From positions 1 to 48,693 of the forward strand of contig JAAVZI010000072.1 of NCBI GenBank assembly GCA_022791575.1: a DNA stretch of 48,693 bases, written 5' to 3'. The stretch comes from Lachnospiraceae bacterium (GTDB lineage: Bacteria > Bacillota > Clostridia > Lachnospirales > Lachnospiraceae). Each line of letters opens with the position of its first letter. Within the stretch, counting starts at the first letter, position 1. A program made the position numbers and the translations under genes. This document shows positions 1 to 6,683 of this stretch, piece by piece. Below the pieces are notes generated by a model, which was not told where the DNA came from, did not search any database, and worked only from the letters and a program-made list of their open reading frames with translations.

Positions 1-1
1 A

Positions 2-145
2 CATGTTATGTTGGTTTTTCTTGCACTAAATGGATATGAATTGTCTTACAGCCAAAAGGAGTTATGTGATGTGATTCTTGCGCTGTCATCCGGTGATATT
101 GGTGAAAAGGAAATCTTACAATGGATTATTGAACATCAGCAATAG
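2..145 (+). CDS. doc: Doc/Fic-type toxin, C-terminal fragment (cut by window edge)
   Basis: An open frame runs in from the left edge and ends with TAG at 143-145. The visible 47 residues include HVMLVFLALNGYEL and end in IIEHQQ. This matches the C-terminal helices of death-on-curing (Doc) toxins, where LNGYEL is followed by an acidic stretch and a final WI helix. Doc proteins are Fic-fold kinases that inactivate elongation factor Tu and are neutralised by a Phd-type antitoxin encoded just upstream. The catalytic HxFx(D/N)GN(K/R) motif and any antitoxin lie outside the window, so activity cannot be judged. The gene sits in a region full of mobile-element debris, which fits an accessory toxin-antitoxin module. 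The family call rests on a short tail and is moderately secure. Confidence 0.6.
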   Translation, partial: HVMLVFLALNGYELSYSQKELCDVILALSSGDIGEKEILQWIIEHQQ

Positions 146-163
146 GCTTTCAGCGTCTGAGAG

Positions 164-210
164 CGAAATGCACCAATTGCACAAACTGTATTTATGCAAT
201 TGGGATTTCG
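164..210. repeat. Imperfect palindrome between Doc and HAD genes
   Basis: CCAATTGCA at 173-181 pairs perfectly with TGCAATTGG at 195-203, and the stem continues outward with CGAAAT (164-169) against ATTTCG (205-210) across a small internal loop. The loop is 13 bases. No U-run follows, so it is not a typical terminator. It may be a regulatory hairpin or a decayed short repeat. Confidence 0.45.
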
Positions 211-318
211 TCCTTGCAGGAAAACAAGTGTATAGCATGGAACATAGACTAGTACAGCATAAAAAATGAGGAACAAATTTACCTAAAGAAATTTGGAAGT
301 GGGAGATGCAATATAATT

Positions 319-993
319 TTGAAAGTTGTAGTTTTTGATTTGGGCGGAACATTAATGCAGTATGTAGGAATGCCTCACTTATGGGAGGATTTTTATTATA
401 AGGGATTTGAAGAAATTATACGGAAATTTAGGTATCCTATTTCACAAGAAGCTGTTGAAAAATCGTTTCAAATACTAAAAGAATTTAATCCGAGAATTCA
501 TTATAGGGAAGTTGAGTATTCAGCGGAATATATTTTTACAAAAATATTAGAACATTGGCATATGGATATTCCTATTCAAAGTTGTATAGAAACTTTTTGG
601 AGTGGATTACGATTAAAAGCGGAAATATATCCAGAGACAATTAATGTGTTACAAAAACTTAAAGAAAAAGGATATACAATAGCGGCATTGACAGATTTAC
701 CCAGTGCAATGCCTGATGAAATTTTCAGACGGGACATCTCAGAACTTTTGGGCTATTTTGATTACTACGTTTCATCTATTGTTGCAGGATATAGGAAGCC
801 GAACTGTAAAGGCTTGCAAATGATTTCTGAAAAATTTGCCTTTCCCATCACAAAGCTGATTTTTATTGGAGATGAAGAAAAAGACAGAAGAACGGCAATG
901 AATGCTAATTGCAAATTTATTTGGATACAACGTATAGAGAAGAATAGAGAAAGTATTGATAATTTAAATCAATTATTACAAGTGTTGGAATGA
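319..993 (+). CDS. HAD-superfamily hydrolase (phosphatase-like)
   Basis: This 224-residue protein has the haloacid dehalogenase layout. Motif I is FDLGGTL near the N-terminus, a helical cap follows, then ALTDLPS as a motif II-like region, the lysine of YRKPN as motif III, and FIGDEEKD as the acidic motif IV. HAD enzymes usually use DxDGT, where the second Asp is the general acid/base. Here that position is Gly, which argues for an altered reaction or weak phosphatase activity. The start is uncertain: TTG at 319 is 13 bases from GGGAG, and the rare codons ATT (316) or ATA (313) are closer. It is a cytosolic protein with no signal peptide. It stands alone between a toxin fragment and an integrase relic, so its substrate is unknown. 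Confidence 0.75.
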   Translation: MKVVVFDLGGTLMQYVGMPHLWEDFYYKGFEEIIRKFRYPISQEAVEKSFQILKEFNPRIHYREVEYSAEYIFTKILEHWHMDIPIQSCIETFWSGLRLKAEIYPETINVLQKLKEKGYTIAALTDLPSAMPDEIFRRDISELLGYFDYYVSSIVAGYRKPNCKGLQMISEKFAFPITKLIFIGDEEKDRRTAMNANCKFIWIQRIEKNRESIDNLNQLLQVLE

Positions 994-1154
994 AAAAATG
1001 TTTTCCTCATTTTTTCCCTTATCAGGGTTCGTAATGCCCTATGGGAAGATATAATATAAGGGAAACAATAAGGGAAAACTCGCCTGCGATAAACTTAGTG
1101 TTTTCAAGGGTTAGCGGTAATTTTAATAACAGAATATAACAGCTAATATTTCCC
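994..1154. other. Intergenic stretch with AAGGGAAA repeats
   Basis: No gene is visible here. Short direct repeats AAGGGAAA occur at about 1057-1078, with an inverted copy near 1148. Such repeats next to an integrase may be remnants of recombinase arm-binding sites, but this is only a guess. The C-terminal end of the integrase, which carries the catalytic tyrosine, would be expected here and is absent. Confidence 0.3.
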
Positions 1155-2145
1155 TTAAAAGTCATCAAATGTGTGTCTGAGTTTGTGCAGGGAAAGATAG
1201 CGGAGTTCGTCGGAGTGTTTCTGCATGAACTTTTTATAGCGGTTGTAGAGTACGGTTGGCGAAAAAATCGAACCGTCTTCATGGCAGATGATATAGCCCT
1301 CGTCATGGAATTTCTTCCCCAATTTCAGTTTGTTTAGCTTATATTCTCTGATTCTTTCCTCTATCACTTCCACTACGCTGTCCGGCAGGCTGATGCTTCT
1401 TCTCCCCGCGCTGCTTTTTGGGGTTTTGCTGATGTTCTTGTTTTCTGCATAGACGATTGCTTCTGTGATTTTGATTTCTTTTCGTTCACTGGAAAAGTTT
1501 TCAATCCGAAGACCGCACACTTCGCCCCGTCGAATTCCTGTTCCTACAATGATTTTTATACATGCGCTTAGGATTTTATCCTCACATTCATCCATCAACC
1601 TTAGAAGCGTTTTTAATTCTTCCTCTGTATAGGCTTCGATTTCATTCTTCTGGATTTTGGGCAAATCAACCTCTTTAACTGGATTGAACCCCCTTTTGAT
1701 GTAGCGCAGGCGGATGGCCTTTTCAAACATGGTGTCCATGAGCATGACATAGTTTTTCACTGTCTTGGAGGATTTTCCCTTTTCAGCATGTGGTTGATGA
1801 ATTTCTGGATTTGCAGCGGTTCTATTTTATCAAGCTGCATGTTTCCAAACGCCATTTTTAGGCCATTGTCAGAATTATAGTACATCTTTTTATAGCCGTC
1901 CTGTGTGGTTGGGGAGAGGTTTATCATATAGTTTTCAAAATATTCCTCTGCATATTCGGCAAATGTCCGTCTGCATATTCATTCTCCATCTGTCTTTTGA
2001 AATTCTCCACAACACGCTTGGAAACGCCAGGCTTGAATGTCTTGGATTTTCTGTGCCTTTTATTGTCAGGAGTGCGGATTTCATAGCTCACTTTATATCT
2101 TTCTTTTCCTTTGATTCCCTTGTCCAAAATTTCTAAACTCGCCAT
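1155..2145 (-). pseudogene. Tyrosine recombinase/integrase, broken by two frameshifts and C-terminal truncation
   Basis: Three reading-frame pieces on the minus strand make one phage/ICE-type integrase. The first starts at ATG 2143-2145 behind GAGG and begins MASLEILDKGIKGKERYKVS, an arm-type DNA-binding domain. Near 1960 the frame shifts and the core-binding domain continues as AEEYFENYMINLSP. Near 1780 it shifts again into the catalytic domain with GTGIRRGEV (first Arg) and LSLHKLRHTF (His-x-x-Arg). The protein then stops after RHTFDDF, so the last His/Trp and the nucleophilic Tyr are missing. With two frameshifts and no Tyr it cannot recombine DNA. It is the marker gene of an old integrated element whose likely attachment scar is at 3419-3438. 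Confidence 0.85.
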
Positions 2146-2340
2146 TTTTTTATCCTCTTTGGAAGTTGTTCTCTGCTCAAATTTATAATATATATTTGAA
2201 GTTTTCTTTGCCCCGAATGCCCGCCCCAAAACTGAAAGCAGAAAAAAATATTTTTTGCTGTTGTCAGAATCCGAACGGGATTTCGGGATTGGCTTTTTTC
2301 CTTTCCGTTTGACACTGCATAGACAAAAGACATCACATCT

Positions 2341-2399
2341 CACTTTATACCTTTCATTTTCCTTGATTCCTTTGCTTAAAACTTCTATACCCGCCCATC
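2341..2399 (-). pseudogene. Second integrase N-terminus relic
   Basis: Read on the minus strand this gives GIEVLSKGIKENERYKV, clearly similar to the start of the neighbouring integrase (LEILDKGIKGKERYKVS). After this the similarity is lost and the frame runs into the 5' region of the first integrase. It therefore looks like the stump of a second, related integrase left by a tandem insertion or an unequal recombination event. No functional product is expected. Confidence 0.6.
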
Positions 2400-2541
2400 T
2401 TTTTACTCTTCTTTAGAAATTTTTCAGTTTGCATTTTACTTCATTTATTCAAATATCAAATTTCCAGATCAAGTAAAAAATGGTTTAAAAAAATTTAATC
2501 ATCTGCTATAATAAGAATATCAATAAAGAAGTGGGTGTAAA

Positions 2542-2855
2542 ATGATAACAATAGCACAATTAAAAACGTTAAACAAACCAGAATCTATTGCCATAACAGA
2601 ACATGCAAAAATTGGCTCTTCGAACGAAATATTGGTATTGATGATATTGTTAACGGTATAAACACAGGTGAGATTATCAAACAATATCCTGATGATAAAC
2701 CGTTAGCAAGTTGTTTAATATTGGGATTTTCTGTTAAATCAGAATATATCCACATAGTAGTAAGTTATAGCATAGATTTTATATATTTAATAACTGCATA
2801 CTTTCCCAATCCCGATATGTGGGAAGCTGATTTTAAAACTAGAAAGGAGCGTTAA
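2542..2855 (+). pseudogene. DUF4258 (RelE-like) toxin, frameshifted
   Basis: ATG at 2542 follows GTGGGTG and gives MITIAQLKTLNKPESIAITEH. The frame is then lost near 2610, and the rest reads in another frame as LFERNIGIDDIVNGINTGEI, then QYPDDKP and FPNPDMWEADFKTRKER, ending with TAA at 2853-2855. The 314-base span is not a multiple of three. This is the DUF4258 family, a small RelE/MqsR-like fold that usually lies directly before a YgiT/MqsA-type zinc-finger antitoxin, as it does here. The shift falls just after the conserved ITEHA segment, so a truncated 39-residue peptide is all that would be made. The toxin is probably dead while its antitoxin remains intact. Confidence 0.8.
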
Positions 2856-2857
2856 TT

Positions 2858-3085
2858 ATGGTATGTATGGAATGTGGAGCTAAAGCTGAAAAAGGCTATA
2901 CAACAAGCGTTTCTGATTTAGGAAACTGCCTTTTGATTGTACGAAATGTTCCTTGTTATAAATGTACAGAATGCAACGAAATTATTTATACAGGCAATGT
3001 AATAAAAAGGCTAGAGCAAATCAAGGAACAGGCGAAACAATTTACACAGGAAATTTCTATTGTGAATTATAGCAGCGCTGCATGA
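2858..3085 (+). CDS. YgiT/MqsA-type zinc-finger antitoxin
   Basis: This 75-residue protein carries two CxxC pairs, MECG near residue 5 and YKCTEC near 36, spaced as in the zinc-binding N-terminal domain of MqsA. After the zinc domain comes a conserved EIIYTGNVIKRLE segment and a short basic helix. There is no C-terminal helix-turn-helix, so it is the short YgiT-type form. In such pairs the zinc domain binds and blocks the upstream small RNase-like toxin. The ribosome site AAAGGAG overlaps the end of the DUF4258 frame and the genes are 2 bases apart, so they were co-translated. The start ATG at 2858 is well placed. Confidence 0.8.
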   Translation: MVCMECGAKAEKGYTTSVSDLGNCLLIVRNVPCYKCTECNEIIYTGNVIKRLEQIKEQAKQFTQEISIVNYSSAA

Positions 3086-3152
3086 TGGAATTGTAATGGA
3101 ACCCAATATCAAATAGTTAAAAAGATTTTTTCTAGATCTTTTTGCTTTTGGA

Positions 3153-3269
3153 AATATTATTCTATCAAAAAAAGAAACAGCATTTACCAACACGGTCCAT
3201 CAGTTGAGCAAATTATTAAAATGCAATGTTGGTAACATCATGGAGATTGTTGAAGACGACAAAGAATGA
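3153..3269 (+). pseudogene. XRE/Cro-type regulator, C-terminal remnant
   Basis: The frame ending in TGA at 3267-3269 reads FTNTVHQLSKLLKCNVGNIM followed by EIVEDDKE. This is the characteristic end of small single-domain Cro/CI-like helix-turn-helix proteins, where the third helix is followed by CNxGDIMEI. The frame is closed upstream by TAG at 3114 and no recognition-helix start is visible, so only a fragment remains. Such regulators commonly control excision genes of integrative elements. Confidence 0.55.
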
Positions 3270-3418
3270 GCAATCATGTTGGGTTTTCTTTCGTCACTTT
3301 TTTGGCACGAGCAGACCAAATTCCAGATTTTTGCCAAATTCTTGAAAAGCAAATCGCACTACTTTAACTATGGCATTTGAATCTTTGCCTCGTGGCAAAA
3401 ATTAGAGCATTTAATCTA

Positions 3419-3438
3419 TTCAAGTCCCACCATCCGCA
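3419..3438 (+). other. Probable attachment-site scar: tRNA 3' end
   Basis: TTCAAGTCCCACCATCCGCA has the form of a tRNA T-loop plus 3' acceptor strand. The 5' half is absent: no matching GCGGATG acceptor strand occurs upstream, and the five bases before TTCAAGT cannot pair with CCCAC. This is the pattern left when an integrative element recombines within the 3' end of a tRNA gene, probably tRNA-Leu judging from the acceptor sequence. The following terminator at 3450 would then be that of the original tRNA gene. Confidence 0.6.
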
Positions 3439-3449
3439 TTACTTCTTAG

Positions 3450-3480
3450 AGTCCAATGAATGTTTCATTGGACTTATTTT
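3450..3480 (+). terminator. Rho-independent terminator, intron insertion target
   Basis: AGTCCAATGAA (3450-3460) pairs perfectly with TTCATTGGACT (3464-3474) over a 3-base loop and is followed by TATTTT. It lies just after the tRNA 3' scar, as a tRNA terminator would. The group II intron begins directly at its end. Confidence 0.85.
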
Positions 3481-4003
3481 GTGTGCCGAGCATGGCATTA
3501 ATCTAACTGGTGAAAGTCCAGTCACGGGTATTTACCGCCAAGTGTAGCGAACCACAAGTCGGTATCAGTAATGGTATGGATGGAGGAAGTGGTGTAGCAA
3601 AGTTCTTGAGCCTACGAACAGAAACTTGATAAGGCGATTAGGTGGGTAAGGTTGCAAATCAAACCGAAGCCCAAAAGGTAAACGTAAACCGAAGTTGTAA
3701 ATCAAGAGGTTGTGGAACGAAAGATTAATGTCTTACCTCGGGAGACCCTACTCACATACCGAGAGGTATGGTCGAAAAAGGTTTGGAGAGGGAGTCAGAT
3801 GATGTCATAGTAGGCAACCTCAGAAAAGCTGAGCTATAAGCCGAAGGACAGAAACGATTTATAGTACAAATCGTTATGTTAAAAATAGTACATGAGCCAG
3901 AAATCGGATGGACAGGAAAAGTAGGAACGTAACCAAGGAATACTGTTTATATCCAGAGGGGTGTTATGTACGAATTTTAGGATAAGTCAGAGGAGTAACA
4001 ACG

Positions 4004-5308
4004 ATGGAATTAATCGAAGTGATTTTATCAAAAGAAAATCTGAACAGAGCCTATAAAAAGGTGGTCTCCAACAAAGGAGCAAGTGGAGTTGACGGAATTA
4101 CGGTAGAGGAATTAGGAAATTATATAAGAGAGAAGCGAGATGAAATTGTCACGTCTCTTAGAAACAGGACATATATGCCGAAGCCGGTACGAAGAGTATA
4201 TATCCCGAAAGACAACGGAAAACAGCGTCCATTAGGAATACCGACAGTACTAGACAGAACCATTCAACAGGCAATTGCACAGCCTATATCAGATATTTAT
4301 GAAGAAATATTCAGCAATTACAGCTATGGGTTCAGACCAGGCAGAAGCTGTCACGATGCCATCAGACAGGCGTTAGAATACTTAAATGACGGTTATGAAT
4401 GGGTAGTGGATATTGATATAGAACAGTTTTTCGATAAAGTAAATCACGATAAATTAATCCAGATACTAAGGGAACAAGTAAATGACAGAACTACATTGAA
4501 TCTGATTCGGAAGTATCTGAAAGCAGGTGTGCTGGAAAAAGGATTGGAAAAGGCAACGATTACTGGAGTGCCACAGGGAGGTCCTCTTTCGGTTGTGTGT
4601 TCAAACATATATCTTGATAAGTTAGATAAGGAACTGGAGCAACGGGGACTTCGTTTTACAAGGTATGCAGATGATGTGCTGATATTCACGAAAAGCGAAA
4701 TGGCGGCTAACCGTGTAATGAAATCTATATGCAGCTGGTTGGAACGAAAGCTGTTTTTAAAAGTAAATGCAACCAAAACCAAAGTAGTCAGACCGACAAG
4801 AAGTAAGTATCTTGGGTTCACATTTCTCAAAAATGGATCGGAATGGAGAGTAAAGCCGACCAATGAAAAGAAAAGGAAACTGAAAAAGAAACTGAGTGAA
4901 TATCTGAAAAGAGGAAAAGCGGTTGCCAGACCATTGGCGGTAACGATTAAGCGTGTCAATGAGATGGCAAGAGGATGGATTAATTATTTCAGAATCGGAA
5001 TGATGAAACAATTCATGCAGGAACTTGGGGAATGGATGAGACATAAAATCAGGGTCATAATCATGAAACAGTGGAAAAGACCAAAAACAATCTACTGGAA
5101 TTTATGGTATCTGAACCGGAAGCAAAGGAATGGATTCAATCGTGAAGAAATCTTCAAAGTTGCAAACTCCAGACTTGGATGGTACAGAAGAAGTGGAATG
5201 AATGTAGTGAATTTCATTATCAGTAAAGATTTACTTGAAAATAGGATAAAAGACGGAGTTGGATTACTCAATCCTCTATCCTATTACTTGGTTAAAGTTG
5301 GAATATAA
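4004..5308 (+). CDS. ltrA: Group II intron reverse transcriptase/maturase
   Basis: This 434-residue protein has the full reverse transcriptase block order: RT0/1 with KGASGVDGI near 24-33, KQRPLGIPTVLDR at 73-85, YGFRPGRSCHDAI at 108-120, DIDIEQFFDKV at 136-146, GVPQGGPLS at 188-196 and the catalytic YADD at 221-224. The thumb/maturase domain X follows, with ARGWINYFRIG around 322-332. The C-terminal segment ANSRLGWYRRSG is typical of class C maturases, and no HNH endonuclease domain follows. It binds the intron RNA to aid splicing and copies it at new DNA sites. AGAGGAG lies 9 bases before the ATG. All catalytic residues are present. Confidence 0.93.
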   Translation: MELIEVILSKENLNRAYKKVVSNKGASGVDGITVEELGNYIREKRDEIVTSLRNRTYMPKPVRRVYIPKDNGKQRPLGIPTVLDRTIQQAIAQPISDIYEEIFSNYSYGFRPGRSCHDAIRQALEYLNDGYEWVVDIDIEQFFDKVNHDKLIQILREQVNDRTTLNLIRKYLKAGVLEKGLEKATITGVPQGGPLSVVCSNIYLDKLDKELEQRGLRFTRYADDVLIFTKSEMAANRVMKSICSWLERKLFLKVNATKTKVVRPTRSKYLGFTFLKNGSEWRVKPTNEKKRKLKKKLSEYLKRGKAVARPLAVTIKRVNEMARGWINYFRIGMMKQFMQELGEWMRHKIRVIIMKQWKRPKTIYWNLWYLNRKQRNGFNREEIFKVANSRLGWYRRSGMNVVNFIISKDLLENRIKDGVGLLNPLSYYLVKVGI

Positions 5309-5314
5309 GTTGTA

Positions 5315-5345
5315 GAGCCGTATACGAGACCCGTACGTATGGTTC
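5315..5345 (+). ncRNA. Group II intron domain V
   Basis: The sequence begins GAGCCGTATACG and ends GTATGGTTC. It folds into a lower stem of eight pairs, a two-base CG bulge and an upper stem with a short loop. It contains the AGC catalytic triad typical of domain V. It lies 6 bases after the maturase stop, where domain V belongs. Confidence 0.85.
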
Positions 5346-5460
5346 AATGGGAGGGGCGAGAAAAAAACTATTCTCCCTCTACCCTATTGTCTGAAAATAT
5401 TGGATATTTCTTTTCATACATTTTATAGAAATAAAATTATTTATATAAATATAAAAACTA

Positions 5461-5489
5461 TTTACAAATAAACTTTTAAAGAGTAAGAT
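5461..5489 (+). promoter_or_regulatory. SigA-type promoter upstream of repeat copy 1
   Basis: TTTACA (5461-5466) and TAAGAT (5484-5489) are separated by 17 bases. Transcription from here would pass through the palindromic element at 5522-5774 and into the secreted-protein gene at 5799. The region is very AT-rich, so chance matches are possible. Confidence 0.4.
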
Positions 5490-5521
5490 AAAATTAACTA
5501 AAGACACCATATATTCCATTT

Positions 5522-5774
5522 TAGGCAATTGTGAAAGTCGTATTCCAGGCGACGAGTTTGAACAAATTGTCCCCGATTTTATATCGGGGAATTACCTTAA
5601 TACAAAAATTCCGCTCAAAGACGTTGATTGGACATGAGGAGACACGACATGAGGAGATACGACATGAGGAGGGACCCACGAAGTGGGAGGAGTCCTGGTG
5701 TCAGTACTTAATTCGCTACATTTTTGTATATATTGCCCAAACTCTGGCATTGAAATAAGAGTTTTGCAAATGCA
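5522..5774 (+). repeat. Palindromic mobile leader element, copy 1 (expanded)
   Basis: The element starts TAGGCAATTGTGAAAGTC and ends with GCAAATGCA. It matches the copies at 44522 and 11899 in both ends and in the central block CCGCTCAAAGACGTT, followed by AATTCGCT and ATTTTTGTAT. Compared with them it carries two insertions: about 33 bases including the hairpin CCCCGAT..ATCGGGG near 5568-5600, and about 80 bases at 5626-5707 with three 15-bp repeats. No clear target-site duplication remains. It ends 24 bases before the start codon at 5799. Confidence 0.8.
5631..5675 (+). repeat. Three 15-bp tandem repeats
   Basis: GACATGAGGAGACAC is repeated as GACATGAGGAGATAC and GACATGAGGAGGGAC. Each unit contains GAGGAG. 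A small CCCAC-GAA-GTGGG hairpin follows at about 5674-5688. The array lies inside the insertion that makes repeat copy 1 longer than the other two copies. Confidence 0.8.
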
Positions 5775-5798
5775 TGTCAATGAAAGGAGAACGAGTTT

Positions 5799-6449
5799 AT
5801 GAAAAAATCTTTACTACTGATTATTTCCATTGCATTCACTTTGGCACAAACTTCACAATCGTTATCAACCGCAGCTAATAAAACCCAGGCCGTTACTACC
5901 AGCCAATTGACAAACACTTCGAACAGCGATTTAAACGCGTAAGAAATCTATCACAGCTTTCTTGCCGGAAAAACCGAAGCCATCGACAAGGACGGAACCC
6001 GCAAAAACCTAAACAGCTTTTCCGCTTTAGGCGAAATGGAGGACATCCGCGAATATGCCCTTTATGATATGAACGGCGACAATATTCCTGAATTAATCAT
6101 CCGCTCCCGCATAGCAATCCACATCTTCTGGATTAATAATAATGAATTAACCCTTTGGTACTCCGATCCTGCTTACACCAAACCATTAAATAATAGGGCT
6201 CTCTTGTATGAACGCGCAGGCGGCGCACCGGAGCATACATACTATAAGTATATGGTTCTTGGATATGGCGGGGAAGAACTCTACAGCGTAAACTTTAGTG
6301 AGTATGAGGAAGATCCGAGCTGTCCAGGCGGTAAGAAATATTTTATTGATGATACCGAGGTAACACAAGAAGTCTATAAGGCCCAGACTGAAGAGTACCT
6401 GCAGATCGGTGACGATCAAATCGAATGGAAACCCTTTGAAAACCAATAA
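5799..6449 (+). pseudogene. Secreted FG-GAP/EF-hand-like protein, interrupted by an in-frame TAA
   Basis: ATG at 5799 follows AAAGGAG and starts a clear signal peptide, MKKSLLLIISIAFTLAQTSQ. Codon 48 is TAA (5940-5942) and the same frame then continues without a shift to 6449. The downstream part contains YALYDMNGDNIPELIIRS, a calcium-binding DxNGDxxxEL motif typical of FG-GAP/VCBS-like secreted proteins of gut Clostridia. The codon context NA(stop)EIYHSFLAG suggests a CAA glutamine mutated to TAA. Unless the stop is read through, only a 47-residue exported peptide is made. A start at ATG 6036 would give 137 residues with no export signal. The function is not known. Confidence 0.75.
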
Positions 6450-6532
6450 GCTCGAAACTACCAGTTAACTGGAACCAATCCATTTATTTCTGTAAAACTA
6501 TGTTCCATAAAATCATAACAACGGTATAAAAC

Positions 6533-6576
6533 AAGGTCTTCTATGATCCCATCAGAAATCATAGGAGACCTTTTCA
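6533..6576 (+). terminator. Rho-independent terminator
   Basis: AAGGTCT and CTATGAT pair with ATCATAG and AGACCTT around a loop of about 10 bases, followed by TTTTCATT. It lies 84 bases after the secreted-protein frame and points in its direction. Confidence 0.8.
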
Positions 6577-6683
6577 TTAGGACGGATATTTATGGCAGAC
6601 AGAAACATTTACAAACGCTTCCATCCCTATCAACCAAACCACCATGCATATAGAAAAAGCTAATCCTAAACAAGAACTGATGT

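Larger units (their letters stand above)
3481..5387 (+). mobile_element. Group II intron, probably class C, complete
   Basis: The RNA starts with GTGTGCCG, a bacterial group II 5' end, directly after a terminator hairpin. About 520 bases of structured RNA precede the maturase gene (4004-5308). Domain V lies at 5315-5345, and a GC-rich domain VI-like stem ends in ACCCTAT at 5387. Total length is about 1.9 kb, usual for class IIC introns. These favour sites just 3' of terminator stems, and their maturases lack an endonuclease domain; both features are seen here. The ORF is intact, so the element may still be active. The exact 3' boundary is inferred from the typical AY ending. Confidence 0.85.

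Noticed and set aside
4444-5044. Long minus-strand frames within the maturase gene.
   Set aside because: They are shadows of a gene with all reverse transcriptase motifs intact.
5631-5675. Three 15-bp repeats considered as a CRISPR array.
   Set aside because: Repeats are adjacent without spacers and far too short.
5531-5758. 75-residue frame across repeat copy 1 and a similar frame across copy 2 (44458-44646), sharing IRYIFV and IAQTL stretches.
   Set aside because: The shared peptide comes from the palindromic DNA repeat; the copies differ by insertions, and there is no ribosome site.
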